From Methylobacterium nonmethylotrophicum (GTDB taxonomy: Bacteria; Pseudomonadota; Alphaproteobacteria; Rhizobiales; Beijerinckiaceae): 64,000 bases of DNA. The notes beneath the pieces were generated by a model. That model was given only the letters and a program-made list of their open reading frames with translations. It was not told where the DNA came from and ran no database searches. The stretch is from contig NZ_SRLB01000010.1 of assembly GCF_004745635.1 (NCBI RefSeq), forward strand, positions 1 through 64,000, in the 5' to 3' direction. Both the position numbers and the translations under genes were made by a program. The number at the start of each line of letters is the position of its first letter. Position 1 is the first letter of the stretch. Positions 9,353 through 20,586 of this stretch are shown one piece after another.

Positions 9353-10870
9353 ATGGTCGCGCAGCGCACCATCTGCGTCATCGGCTCGGGCATCAGCGGG
9401 CTGGCCGCCGCCAAGGCGTTCCGGGAGCGCGGGCACCACGTCACCGTCATGGAGCGCGGGCCCGACCTCGGCGGGGTATGGGAGCCGTCCCGCTCCTATC
9501 CGGACGTGCGGACGCAGACCCCGCGCGACATCTACGCCTTCAGCGACATGGCGATGCCGGCGGATTACCCGGAATGGCCGGCGGGCGGGCAGGTCCACGC
9601 CTATCTGCGCGCCTATGCGGAGCGGTTCGGCCTCGTGCCGGCGATCCGGTTCGGCTGCACGGTCACCGGCCTGACGAAGCGTCCCGGGCAGGGCTGGGAC
9701 GTGACGACGGCCGGCGCCGACGGCACGGCCGGTACGCAGACCTACGATTTCGTCGCGATCTGCACCGGCCAGTTCAGCCAGAAGAACGCGCCGACGCATC
9801 CCGGCGCCGACGCCTTCCGGGCGGCCGGCGGCGCCATCCTGCATTCGAGCGAGCACGCCGACGCCGAGGCGGTCCGCGGCCGGCGCGTCGTGGTGCTCGG
9901 CTACTCGAAATCGGCGACGGACGTGGCGGTCAGCGCGGTCCGGCACGGGGCCGCGGCGGTGACGATCGTCTACCGGGAGCCGGCCTGGAAGATCCCGTAC
10001 TTCTTCGGCGGCCTCGTCAACTTCAAGCGGATCCTCTACTGCCGCGCCGCAGAGGCGATGTTCCTGCCCTTCGATGCCGGCCCGGTCCGCCGGCTCGCGC
10101 ACCGGCTCGCCACGCCGCTGATCTGGGCCAACTGGCGCGCCCTGGAGGCCCTGCTGACGGCGCAGTTCGCCCTCAGGCGCAGCGGTCTGCGGCCGCGCAC
10201 CCGCATCGAGGACGACATCCACTGCAACCTCGCGGTCGAGACGCCGGGCTTCTACGCGATGGTGGCGGACGGCCGGATCACGGCGCGCCGGGGCACGATC
10301 GCGGCCTACGAGGGCGGCACCGTCCGGCTCACCGGCGGCGAGCGCGTGGCGGCCGACCTCGTGGTGATGGCGACCGGCTGGCGCCAGGAGGTCCCGATCC
10401 TCGCGCCGGCCGACCGCGCGCGCCTCGTCGATCCGGACGGGCAGTACCGGCTCTACCGCATGATGGTGAATCCGGACCTCGCCGATCTCGGCTTCGTCGG
10501 CTTCAACTCGAGCTTCGCCACCACCCTGTCGGCCGAGCTCGGCGCCGCCTGGCTGGTGCGCTACATGGACGGACGGCTCGCGCGGCAGCCGACGCGGGCC
10601 AGGATGGAGGCGGAGATCGCCCGCTCGCTGGCGTGGCGGCGCGGCGAGCGCCCCGCCGCGGCCCATTACGGCGGCCTCTGCATCGCGCCCTACCACAACC
10701 GCCATTTCGGCGACCTGCTCGGCGATATCGGCGTGCCCACCCGCGAGGCGAACCCGCTCACCGCCCTGTTCGCCCCGCTGCGCCCGCCCGTCTACGCCCG
10801 GCTCCTGGCCCGCGCACCGGCCTACCGGGCCGAACCCGCCGACCGCCAGGCCGCCGCGCGGGCCGCCTGA
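9353..10870 (+). CDS. Flavin-containing monooxygenase (FAD/NADPH, FMO-like)
   Basis: FMO enzymes use FAD and NADPH to add oxygen to N, S or carbonyl-bearing substrates. The 505-residue protein has an N-terminal FAD-binding GSGISG (11-16) followed by an ERGPDLGGVWE segment typical of FMOs, a second nucleotide-binding turn GYSKSA (183-188) for NADPH, and a C-terminal ATGW near residue 340. The exact FMO or Baeyer-Villiger fingerprint FxGxxxHxxx was not found, so substrate class is open. A GGGGGGA site sits just before ATG 9353. It shares an operator arrangement with the cupin at 12116 and converges with the AraC gene, 9 bases away. Confidence 0.85.
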   Translation: MVAQRTICVIGSGISGLAAAKAFRERGHHVTVMERGPDLGGVWEPSRSYPDVRTQTPRDIYAFSDMAMPADYPEWPAGGQVHAYLRAYAERFGLVPAIRFGCTVTGLTKRPGQGWDVTTAGADGTAGTQTYDFVAICTGQFSQKNAPTHPGADAFRAAGGAILHSSEHADAEAVRGRRVVVLGYSKSATDVAVSAVRHGAAAVTIVYREPAWKIPYFFGGLVNFKRILYCRAAEAMFLPFDAGPVRRLAHRLATPLIWANWRALEALLTAQFALRRSGLRPRTRIEDDIHCNLAVETPGFYAMVADGRITARRGTIAAYEGGTVRLTGGERVAADLVVMATGWRQEVPILAPADRARLVDPDGQYRLYRMMVNPDLADLGFVGFNSSFATTLSAELGAAWLVRYMDGRLARQPTRARMEAEIARSLAWRRGERPAAAHYGGLCIAPYHNRHFGDLLGDIGVPTREANPLTALFAPLRPPVYARLLARAPAYRAEPADRQAAARAA

Positions 10871-10879
10871 CGCCGGCCC

Positions 10880-11893
10880 TCAGCGGCGGCACCGGCGCAG
10901 GGTCCGGGAGGGCGCCTCGCCGAAGCGCTCGCGATAGGCGGCCGCCGCCCGGCCGAGATGGTTGAGCCCCACCGCGAGGGCGAGGTCGCCGACCTTCGCC
11001 TCGGGCCCGGCGCCGAGGATCAGGCCGCGCCACCGGTCGAGGCGCTGGGCCAGGATGAAATCCGAGATCGTGCTGCCGCGGAAGCGCCGGAACCCCTCCT
11101 GGAGGGACCGGACGCTGCTGCCGGCCCGCGCGGCGAGGTGCGGCAGGGTCAGCGCCGCGTCGAGATGGGCGCGGACGTACTCCTCCGCCCGGCGCACATG
11201 CGCGGGCGCCGCGCCCCGCTGCACCAGCGCCTCCGGCGCGTCGCCGCGCTCCAGCATGTGCCCGACGAGGAGCGTGACGAGGGCCGAGGCCAGCTCGCGC
11301 TCGAGCGGCCCGTCGCCGGCCTCGTTTCGCCCGCGGCCCTCGGCGAGGTGCAGCAGCAGCCGGGCCTGGGCGGCGATCGCCGCGCCGCGCGGATGCGCCA
11401 GATCGATGGCCGGATCGAACCCGAGGGCGCGCGGGACCCGGTCGAGCACCCGGACGAGATGCTCATCCAGCACGTCGCGCGGCACGAGGAGGATCAGCTT
11501 GGCGCAAGACCCCTCCCAGACCATCCGGGTCGGCAGGGACGGGGAGAGCAGGGTGGCCCGCCCGGCATCGGCGATCGCCGCATGGCGCCCGTGCTCGACC
11601 AGGGCTGCCCCGGCGAGCGGGATCTGGAGCAGGGCGAAGCGGTCGAGGCAGCCGGGATCGATCTCGACCCTGGCGCCGTAGGCCACGTAATTGAGCGTGA
11701 GCGCGCCGAAGGCCGCGGTGTGGTGGTGGGCGTCGAACACGGCGGCGGCGCCGGGGCCGACCGGCACCAGCCGGTGCGGGCAGAAGATCCGCCCGATCCG
11801 CTCGCGCGCCTCGTCGACCTCCCGGGTCGCGACCCGGGTGTAGCGGGCGAGCGGGCGGGAAGCGTCCGTCGCGGGTGAGGAAGCGTCGTCCAC
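10880..11893 (-). CDS. AraC-family transcriptional regulator
   Basis: The product is about 337 residues. The N-terminal ~200 residues form a ligand-sensing domain of the AraC-binding-like type, including ALTLNYVAYGARVEIDPG. The C-terminal ~100 residues hold two helix-turn-helix motifs: DAALTLPHLAARAGSSVRSL and the later AKVGDLALAVGLNHLGRAAA segment before the usual FGEAPSRTLRR end. It lies between the FMO and cupin genes and is divergent from the cupin. The GTG at 11893 is my best start; the frame is open further upstream without a better site. Regulators of this architecture often sense small aromatic or amine compounds, which would fit an adjacent monooxygenase. Confidence 0.85.
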   Translation of the reverse strand: MDDASSPATDASRPLARYTRVATREVDEARERIGRIFCPHRLVPVGPGAAAVFDAHHHTAAFGALTLNYVAYGARVEIDPGCLDRFALLQIPLAGAALVEHGRHAAIADAGRATLLSPSLPTRMVWEGSCAKLILLVPRDVLDEHLVRVLDRVPRALGFDPAIDLAHPRGAAIAAQARLLLHLAEGRGRNEAGDGPLERELASALVTLLVGHMLERGDAPEALVQRGAAPAHVRRAEEYVRAHLDAALTLPHLAARAGSSVRSLQEGFRRFRGSTISDFILAQRLDRWRGLILGAGPEAKVGDLALAVGLNHLGRAAAAYRERFGEAPSRTLRRCRR

Positions 11894-11988
11894 GGGCCCA
11901 TCCGACGTCCAGGCCGATGGACGATTCTGCCCGGGACGGAGACGACCGCACAAGTGCCGCAAGGGGAAGGCGCGCGCATTTTCGCGTA

Positions 11989-12044
11989 ATCCGGACAGCG
12001 ATCGCCTCGACCGGATAGCCGAACCGCGCCCGATCCCCGACACT
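11989..12044 (+). promoter_or_regulatory. AraC-type direct-repeat operator and promoter upstream of the cupin gene
   Basis: ATCCGGACAG (11989-11998) and GACCGGATAG (12009-12018) repeat with a 20-base period, followed after 19 bases by CGACACT (12038-12044). This duplicates the layout at 9240-9295, including spacer lengths of 14 and 19 bases, while the spacer sequences themselves differ. Conservation of motifs and distances but not spacers is what a real operator-promoter unit would show. Confidence 0.6.
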
Positions 12045-12115
12045 CCCGGGGACGGCGCCCGGACGGATCCATTCCGCGCGCCGCGGTCACCGGGGCCCGA
12101 CGGGGAGCATGGTTC

Positions 12116-12580
12116 ATGAGCGCAGCGAAGATTCTGACGGCCGGGATCACGCCGGCCGGCACAAGCGTCCACGGCACCGCCTGGAACATCCTCGGGCATA
12201 CCTACTGGCACAAGGCCGACAGCGACGGCGCCTTCGCGTTCGAGACCTTCGACCCGCCCGGGACCTTCGTGCCGCCCCACATCCACCCGACGCAGGACGA
12301 GTTCATCTACGTGCTGGAGGGGACCTTCGACCTGTATCTCGACGGTGCCTGGCTCAAGGCCGGGCCCGGCGACCTCGTCCGCATGCCGATGGGCAAGCCG
12401 CACGCCTATTACAACCGCACGGACACGCCCAACCGGGCGCTCTTCTGGGTCAGCCCGGGCGGCAAGCTGAAGGCGCTGTTCGACCTGCTGCACGACCTCG
12501 CCGACCCGGAGGAGGTCGTGCGCCGCTCGGCCGCCTGCGATGTCGACTTCCTGCCGCCGGGCGCGGTCCCAGGCGCCTGA
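12116..12580 (+). CDS. Single-domain cupin protein
   Basis: The 154-residue protein has one cupin barrel. Motif 1 reads PPHIHPTQDEFIYVLEG with metal ligands His55, His57 and Glu62; motif 2 contributes His96 in GKPHAYYN. All four ligands are intact, so a metal-dependent enzyme such as a small dioxygenase, isomerase or lyase is possible, as is a ligand-binding role. It is divergent from the AraC regulator across a 222-base region and shares its operator design with the FMO gene, which suggests the two proteins act on the same compound or pathway. The substrate cannot be deduced. Confidence 0.82.
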   Translation: MSAAKILTAGITPAGTSVHGTAWNILGHTYWHKADSDGAFAFETFDPPGTFVPPHIHPTQDEFIYVLEGTFDLYLDGAWLKAGPGDLVRMPMGKPHAYYNRTDTPNRALFWVSPGGKLKALFDLLHDLADPEEVVRRSAACDVDFLPPGAVPGA

Positions 12581-12598
12581 GGCGGTGCGATCCTCAGG

Positions 12599-13912
<1,314 letters not shown>

Positions 13913-13936
13913 GGGGTCTCCCGGGACGAGGGGGGA

Positions 13937-14779
13937 TCAGAGAGGGCCGGCCAGCAGCGCGGCGACGAGGCGGCCGACATCGTCCGCCGCTTGCGCCGCC
14001 ACCCGCTTGGTCTCGGCGTGATGCGGGGCGCCGATCCCGGCGCCGGGGCCGGCCTCGAACCCGGCGGCGTAGTTCGTCACCAGCGAGAGCGCCGCGACCC
14101 TGAGGCCGAAGAACCGCGCGAGGATCACCTCAGGCACCGTCGACATCCCGACGAGGTCGGCGCCGAGGGTCCTGGCCATCCGGATCTCCGCCGGGGTCTC
14201 GAAGCTCGGGCCCGAGAACCAGGCGTAGACCCCTTCGTGCAGCGCGATGCCGCTCGCCGCCGCCGCGGCCCTCGAGGCCGCCCGCAAGGCGGGATCGTAG
14301 GCATCGACCATCGGCACGAAGCGGGCGTCGGACGGCTCGCCGTAGAGCGGGTTCATCCCCGAGAGGTTGATGTGGTCGGTGATCAGCGCGAGGCTGCCCG
14401 GGCCCGCCCCGGGGATGAGCGAGCCGGCGGCGTTGGTGAGGAGGAGCGGGGGTGCGCCGAGCGCCGCCACCACCCCGACCGGCACCCGCATCGCGGCCGC
14501 GTCGCCGTGCTCGTAGGGGTGGGCGCGGCCCTGGAACAGCAGCACCGGCTTGCCGGCGAGGCGTCCCGCCACCAGCCGCCCGGCATGGCCCGAGACGCCG
14601 GAGGCCGGGAAGTGCGGGATCTCGGCATAGGGCAGGGCGACCGGGTTCTCCAGCCGCTCCGCCACGGGCCCGAGCCCGGTGCCGGTGACGAGGGCGAGGG
14701 CGAAGGGGCCGGCGAGGCCCCGCGCCCGCAGGAAGGCGGCGGCCTCGGCGACCCGGGCCTCGCTGGGCGGGGCGCTCAT
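13937..14779 (-). CDS. Purine nucleoside phosphorylase (PunA/trimeric type)
   Basis: This enzyme splits inosine and guanosine (ribo- or deoxy-) with phosphate. The 280-residue protein shows the trimeric PNP signatures: the phosphate loop LVTGTGLGPVAERL, GRAHPYEHGD, LTNAAGSLIPGAGPGSL, ITDHINLSGMNPL, and the purine-site segment YAWFSGPSFETPAEIRMA ending in GMSTVPEV and SLVTNYAAG. Asn in VTNYAAG is the usual 6-oxopurine selector. The ATG overlaps the cdd stop (14776-14779, ATGA), so the genes are coupled. Likely symbol is punA or deoD-like; the family assignment is firm. Confidence 0.94.
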   Translation of the reverse strand: MSAPPSEARVAEAAAFLRARGLAGPFALALVTGTGLGPVAERLENPVALPYAEIPHFPASGVSGHAGRLVAGRLAGKPVLLFQGRAHPYEHGDAAAMRVPVGVVAALGAPPLLLTNAAGSLIPGAGPGSLALITDHINLSGMNPLYGEPSDARFVPMVDAYDPALRAASRAAAAASGIALHEGVYAWFSGPSFETPAEIRMARTLGADLVGMSTVPEVILARFFGLRVAALSLVTNYAAGFEAGPGAGIGAPHHAETKRVAAQAADDVGRLVAALLAGPL

Positions 14780-15174
14780 GCGAGGTTGTCCGGCCCGAAC
14801 GAGGCGGGGAGCAGCTCGTCCAGGGTGAAGGTCCGGCGCACCCCGCCCGGCCCGGCGACGTGGACGGACGTCTCCGGGACGGCGAATTCGCGGATGCGCT
14901 GGCGGCAGGCGCCGCAGGGGGTGACGAGCGCGTCGCCGTCGCCGAGAACCAGGATTGCGGCGATGCGCCGGCCGCCGGCCGCCACCATCGCGGCGATCGC
15001 CCCGGCCTCGGCGCAGGTGCCGACCGGATAGGCGGCGTTCTCGACGTTGCAGCCCGCATGCACCGCCCCGGCCTCGTCCAGCACGGCGGCGCCGACGTGG
15101 AAGCCGGAATAGGGCGCGTGCGCCCGCGCCTGGACCGCGCGGGCGGCGGCGAACAGGGTGTCGATGGCGGTCAT
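14776..15174 (-). CDS. cdd: Cytidine deaminase
   Basis: Cdd deaminates cytidine and deoxycytidine to uridine forms, feeding the phosphorylases downstream. The 132-residue product is the short tetrameric type. It has substrate residues Asn43 and Glu45 in GCNVENAAYP, the catalytic Cys54-Ala-Glu56, and zinc ligands Cys87 and Cys90 in TPCGACRQ. It is the first gene of the cdd-PNP-deoA operon and starts divergently from the small DUF2093 gene at 15298. Confidence 0.96.
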   Translation of the reverse strand: MTAIDTLFAAARAVQARAHAPYSGFHVGAAVLDEAGAVHAGCNVENAAYPVGTCAEAGAIAAMVAAGGRRIAAILVLGDGDALVTPCGACRQRIREFAVPETSVHVAGPGGVRRTFTLDELLPASFGPDNLA

Positions 15175-15297
15175 CCTGGCTCCGGCGGCCGTTGCGGCAG
15201 GTGTCGATCATGGCCGGCCGGGCGCCCGGCGTCGAGCCCGTCGACAAGCCGCAGTCCCGGCCGTACACCCGGCTCTTTCGGCGAGAGGGAAGCCACG

Positions 15298-15519
15298 ATG
15301 CTGGGACGGTTCGAGCGCGGCGGATCCGGCGAGGCCGTCGTTGAGTATGGCGACAGCAACCTGAGGGTGGTGCGGCCCGGCCGCTTCGTGCGCTGCGCGG
15401 TGACCGGGGCCGAGATTCCCCTCGATTCCCTGCGCTACTGGAGCGTCGAGCGCCAGGAGGCCTATGCCGATCCCGACGCCGTGATGGTGCGCCTGCGCGA
15501 GACCGCGAAGCCCGCCTGA
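15298..15519 (+). CDS. DUF2093 family small protein
   Basis: The 73-residue protein contains the DUF2093 core seen as VVRPGRFVRCAVTGAEIPLD followed by SLRYWSVERQEAYA. The family is confined largely to alphaproteobacteria and has no known function. The conserved single cysteine sits in RCAVTG. The ATG at 15298 has a GAGAGGGA site upstream. It stands alone, divergent from cdd and convergent with the sulfhydrylase at 15601. Confidence 0.82.
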   Translation: MLGRFERGGSGEAVVEYGDSNLRVVRPGRFVRCAVTGAEIPLDSLRYWSVERQEAYADPDAVMVRLRETAKPA

Positions 15520-15600
15520 CCGCCACCGCACAATCCCGGACCCGCCGCAGCCGGGAACCCGGTTCGAGGGAAACGGCCGCCGAGACGACGGGACGGCCCC

Positions 15601-16896
15601 TCAGTCCAGCGCGTCCAGCGACTGCGCCACGTCGGCGATCAGGTCCTCGACCGATTCGAGCCCGATCGACAGGCGCACCGTGTCCGGCCCGACGCGGGCG
15701 GCCTCCTTGTCGGCGGCGGGGAGCTGGCGGTGGGTCGTGGTCGCCGGGTGGATCGCCAGGGACTTGATCTCGCCGATATTGACGAGGTGCGAGATCAGCG
15801 CGAGCCCGGTGATGAACTTCTGCGCCGCCGCCTCGCCGCCCTTGAAGCCGACGGTGAAGATGGAGCCCGCGCCTTGCGGCGAATAGCGGTTCGCCACCGC
15901 CTCGCCGGGCTGGCCCGGCAGCGAGGGATAGCTCACCCAGGCCACCTTCGGGTGGTCCTTCAGGAAGGCCGCGACCGCCTTGGCGTTGGCGCAGTGGCGC
16001 TCCATGCGCAGCGGCAGGGTCTCGGTGCCGGTCAGCGCCAGGAAGGCGTTCATCGGCGACAGGCCGGGGCCGAGGTCGCGCAGGCCGAACAGCCGGCAGG
16101 CGGTGGCGAAGGCGGTCTCGGGGAAGCGCTCGGAGACGACGAGGCCGTCATAGTCCGGCCAGGGCTCGTTGATCAGGTTGTAGCGGCCCGAGCCCTTCCA
16201 GTCGAACCGGCCGCCGTCGCAGACGATGCCGCCGATCACCGTGCCGGAGCCCGACAGGAACTTCGAGGTCGAGTGGACCACGATGTCGGCGCCGTGCTCG
16301 ATCGGCCGGATCAGGGCCGGGGAGGCGAGCGTGTTGTCGACGACGAGCGGCAGCCCGTGCCGGTGCGCCACCGCGGCGACGCCCGCAAGGTCGATGACCG
16401 TGCCGCAGGGATTGACGATCGACTCGCAGACGATCGCCCGGGTCTTCCCGGTGATCGCGCCCTCGAAATCCTCCGGCGTCAGGCCGCGGGTGAATTGCGG
16501 CACCAGGTCGTAGCGGCCCTCGAGCCGGCGCATCAGGCCGAGCGAGCCGCCGAACAGCCGCGAGGAGGCGACGTAGGCGTCGCCCGACTGCATCAGCGTC
16601 ATCAGCACGAGCAGCATCGCCGACTGGCCCGACGCCACCGCGACCGCGGCCTTGGCGCCCTCCAGCGAGGCGACGCGGCGCTCCAGCGCCGCCACCGTCG
16701 GGTTCGAGCCGCGGGAATACGAGAAGCCCGTCGCCCGCATGGCGAAGATGTCGGCGGCCTGCTCGTTCGAGTCGAACACGAAGCCGTTGGTGAAGTAGAT
16801 CGGCTGCGCCCGGGCGCCGGTGGCCGGGTCCGGCGCGGTGCCGGCATGGACCGCCCGCGTGGCGAAGTGGAGCTTGCTCGAATCGAAGGGGGGCAT
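15601..16896 (-). CDS. O-acetylhomoserine (thiol)-lyase, second copy (MetY-like)
   Basis: This PLP enzyme of the Cys/Met metabolism family forms homocysteine from O-acyl-homoserine and sulfide. The 431-residue protein has the SYSRGSNPT phosphate-contact motif (59-67), Asp187 in VVDNTL that pairs with the pyridine nitrogen, and the Schiff-base Lys212 in HSTSKFLSG. Length and the LFGLRDLGPGLSPMNAFL segment fit MetY rather than MetB/MetZ. It lies 19 bases after the response regulator gene, so it may be cotranscribed with it. A paralogue is at 19067. Whether this copy uses O-acetyl- or O-succinylhomoserine, or another thiol, is undecided. Confidence 0.87.
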   Translation of the reverse strand: MPPFDSSKLHFATRAVHAGTAPDPATGARAQPIYFTNGFVFDSNEQAADIFAMRATGFSYSRGSNPTVAALERRVASLEGAKAAVAVASGQSAMLLVLMTLMQSGDAYVASSRLFGGSLGLMRRLEGRYDLVPQFTRGLTPEDFEGAITGKTRAIVCESIVNPCGTVIDLAGVAAVAHRHGLPLVVDNTLASPALIRPIEHGADIVVHSTSKFLSGSGTVIGGIVCDGGRFDWKGSGRYNLINEPWPDYDGLVVSERFPETAFATACRLFGLRDLGPGLSPMNAFLALTGTETLPLRMERHCANAKAVAAFLKDHPKVAWVSYPSLPGQPGEAVANRYSPQGAGSIFTVGFKGGEAAAQKFITGLALISHLVNIGEIKSLAIHPATTTHRQLPAADKEAARVGPDTVRLSIGLESVEDLIADVAQSLDALD

Positions 16897-16915
16897 CGCG
16901 GTGTCCTGGGAAGCG

Positions 16916-17380
16916 TCAGGCGGCGCGGCGCACGGTGTCGTGCAGGGTGCGTACCAGGGCCGAGGGGGCGTAGGGCTTGGGGATGAAGCGCGCCCCCGGC
17001 GGCATGTCGTGCGGGCCGGGGCTGCCCATGCCGGAGACCACCAGCACCGGGATCCGCGGCCAGCGCCGCGAGACCAGCCGGGCGAGGGCGAAGCCGTTCA
17101 TCGAGCCGAGCGGCATGTCGACGTCGGTCATCAGGACCTCGACGTCGGGGCGGCTCTCGAGGACCCGCAGGGCCTGGTCGGCATGGGGCGCCTCCAGGAC
17201 GGTGAAGCCGGCCTCGGCGAGGGTGTCGGCGGCCTCCATCAGCAGGAGGCCGTCATCCTCCACCAGGAGCACCACGGGGGCTGCGCCGCCGGCGGGGTCC
17301 GGCCCCTCCGGGTGCAGGCCTTCCCGGTGCGGGTCCCCTTGGCGGGGGTCCTGGGGCGGTCGGTCCGGATCAGATGTCAT
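16916..17380 (-). CDS. Single-domain response regulator (CheY-like receiver)
   Basis: The product is about 154 residues: a ~35-residue proline- and aspartate-rich N-terminus, then one receiver domain. It has the acidic pocket Glu41-Asp42-Asp43, the phospho-acceptor Asp86 in LMTDVDMP, and the switch lysine in FIPKPYAPS. No output domain is present, so it probably works by protein contact, as a phosphate sink, or by feeding another kinase. The HWE kinase gene at 17635 lies 254 bases upstream on the same strand and is the likely partner. ATG 17380 is chosen over TTG 17389. Confidence 0.87.
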   Translation of the reverse strand: MTSDPDRPPQDPRQGDPHREGLHPEGPDPAGGAAPVVLLVEDDGLLLMEAADTLAEAGFTVLEAPHADQALRVLESRPDVEVLMTDVDMPLGSMNGFALARLVSRRWPRIPVLVVSGMGSPGPHDMPPGARFIPKPYAPSALVRTLHDTVRRAA

Positions 17381-17634
17381 CGCGGGCAATGCGGGCGGGA
17401 ACGAAAGGTTGCTGCCTATGGGTCCGCATGCCGGGGGTCAAGCGCGGCCGCAGACCGGGGCGGAACGTCGGGTCGTCCCACCCGGGGACCGCTCACGCGG
17501 TCCCGCCCTGGCGACTGCGAGGCAGCACCATCCCGGGGGACGGCTGGGCATCATTCGCCGAAGGGGTCACCGGTTCGGCGGCGAAAATGATGCGAAGACA
17601 AGAGCCTCAGCAGAATTGCACCATGCAGTCCTGC

Positions 17635-18828
17635 TCAGGCGGTCCCCTCCTGCATCGCCGCCAGGGGCGCCTCGAGCTCCATCACCACGCCCACGGGGGG
17701 ATAGCGCAGGCTGACGCGGCCGCCGAAGCTGTGAACCAGGCTGCGCTCGATCAGCCGCGACCCGAAGCCGCCGCGGGACGGCGGCGCCACGGCCGGGCCG
17801 CCGCTCTCCTGCCAGCGCAGGCGCAGCACGCGATCGTCCGCACCGGCGAGGTCCCAGGTGATGGCGACGCGTCCGGACGGGCTCGACAGGGCGCCGTATT
17901 TCGCCGCGTTGGTGGCGAGTTCGTGCAGCATCAGCGACAGCGTCAGCACTGAGCGGGGTCCGACGCTGACGCCGGGCCCGGCGGCGATGACGCGGCCCGC
18001 CACCGCGTCGATATGCGGCGCCATCGCGGCCTCGACGACGGCCGCGAGGTCGGCCGCCGCCCAGGCACCCCGGATCAGGACGTCGTGGGCGTCGGAGAGG
18101 GCCATCAGGCGGCCGTTGAAGGCCTTCATCGCCGCCTCGACGGTCGGGGCGCTGCGCAAGGTCTGGGTGGCGACCGCCTGGACCAGCGCCAGGGTGTTCT
18201 TCACCCGGTGGGCCATCTCCTGCATCAGCAGCGCCTGCTGCTCCTCGGCCCGGTGGGCCTCGGTCACGTCGCGGGCGACGGCGAGCAGCCGCTCGGGGTG
18301 GCCGTCGGGCCCGTGGATCGGCGAGACCACGACGTCCCACCAGCGCGGATCGTCGCGGCTGCCGGAAGGGGCGCGGAAGCGGCCGGTGCGATCGGCCCGG
18401 GCGGCGGCGAGCGCCACGTCGGCGGCGACGCGGTCCCCCGGCTCCGGCCAGGAGGCGGCCCAGGCTGTGCCGACCACCGCCTCGTCCGGCGCGGCACGGC
18501 CGCCCTCGCTCACCCACTGCACCGTGCCGTCGAGGGCGAGGACCTGGATGCTGTCGCGGCTCGCCGCGAGGAGGCGGGCGGTGAAGGCCTCGCTCGCCCG
18601 CAGGCGGGCGTTGAGCTCCTCGGCGGTGGCGAGGCGGGCCTCCCAGTCGGCAGCGGAGCCGGGAAATCCGCCCGTCGGCAGGGCGGGCCGGCCGGCCTGG
18701 GCGCGGGCGTCGCGCGGCGGCACGCGCAGGCGTGCGGCCTCCTCGCGCAGAACGTGCCGGCGGGCGGCCTCGTCGCGAGCGGTCAGATCGGCAGGGATGG
18801 ACTCGGCGTAGGTATCATGGGCGACCAT
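17635..18828 (-). CDS. PAS-containing HWE-family sensor histidine kinase
   Basis: The 397-residue soluble kinase has no membrane helix. A coiled N-terminus (about 20-85) is followed by a PAS domain (about 85-192). The HWE-type phosphoacceptor block EMAHRVKNTLALVQAVATQ has His207. The ATPase domain bears the family-defining N-box histidine (His302 in HELATNAAKYGALS) and WQE (339-341). HWE kinases are typical of alphaproteobacteria and often sense light or redox through PAS-bound cofactors or act in general stress signalling; no cofactor-binding Cys motif was recognised here. It is upstream of the single-domain regulator and between two sulfhydrylase genes. Confidence 0.88.
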   Translation of the reverse strand: MVAHDTYAESIPADLTARDEAARRHVLREEAARLRVPPRDARAQAGRPALPTGGFPGSAADWEARLATAEELNARLRASEAFTARLLAASRDSIQVLALDGTVQWVSEGGRAAPDEAVVGTAWAASWPEPGDRVAADVALAAARADRTGRFRAPSGSRDDPRWWDVVVSPIHGPDGHPERLLAVARDVTEAHRAEEQQALLMQEMAHRVKNTLALVQAVATQTLRSAPTVEAAMKAFNGRLMALSDAHDVLIRGAWAAADLAAVVEAAMAPHIDAVAGRVIAAGPGVSVGPRSVLTLSLMLHELATNAAKYGALSSPSGRVAITWDLAGADDRVLRLRWQESGGPAVAPPSRGGFGSRLIERSLVHSFGGRVSLRYPPVGVVMELEAPLAAMQEGTA

Positions 18829-19066
18829 CGCACCAGTCTCCAGACCGCCCGGGCGGTTCCGTTCCGGACAGTGCAGACCACCCGGCGGCCGGCTTCCACC
18901 GGCCGCGCGTCACGGCTCACCCAGCACCCACCCTGAACTCTCACAGTAGATCACGAGAGCAGGCTTGGCCGCAATGCTTGCGAGAATTTTTCGCGAGGAT
19001 GCGCTGCTCCGGCAAAACGCGCATCCCCGGCCCCGGGCCTGCTCCGGACTGTCAGGCGCCGGACAG

Positions 19067-20344
<1,278 letters not shown>

Positions 20345-20396
20345 GGCGGGCGTCCTCGGGCGTCGGGCTCGTGAGCGTCGATCTCTCGCTGACGTG

Positions 20397-20425
20397 CTCT
20401 AGGACCCGCCGGGCCTGAGGGTCAA
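20397..20425 (-). promoter_or_regulatory. Candidate sigma70 promoter for metY
   Basis: On the minus strand TTGACC (-35, 20420-20425) is separated by 17 bases from CTAGAG (-10, 20397-20402). The predicted start of transcription is about 45 bases before the metY ATG. The -35 is near consensus and the -10 is weak, as usual in GC-rich alphaproteobacteria. Confidence 0.4.
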
Positions 20426-20586
20426 GCCGCCGGCCGTGCCTCCGCCGCAGTACAGCGCGACTGCCGCGCGCGGAGAAGGGCGGCCTCCGGCACCGTTGAA
20501 GCCGTTCCGGGAAAGGATCTTCTTTGACAACGGCGACCGGCACTCAATCAAGCGCGCCGCAACCGCCCGGTATGGTACCGTCTCCG

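Noticed and set aside
7592..10705. Very long antisense open frame over ppx and the FMO gene
   Set aside because: It is a GC-rich shadow frame with low-complexity Arg/Ala/Gly composition and no recognisable domain. The sense genes have intact family motifs.
20345..20430. SAM riboswitch upstream of metY
   Set aside because: The predicted leader after the TTGACC/CTAGAG promoter is only about 45 bases and no SAM-II-like core or pseudoknot pairing was seen.
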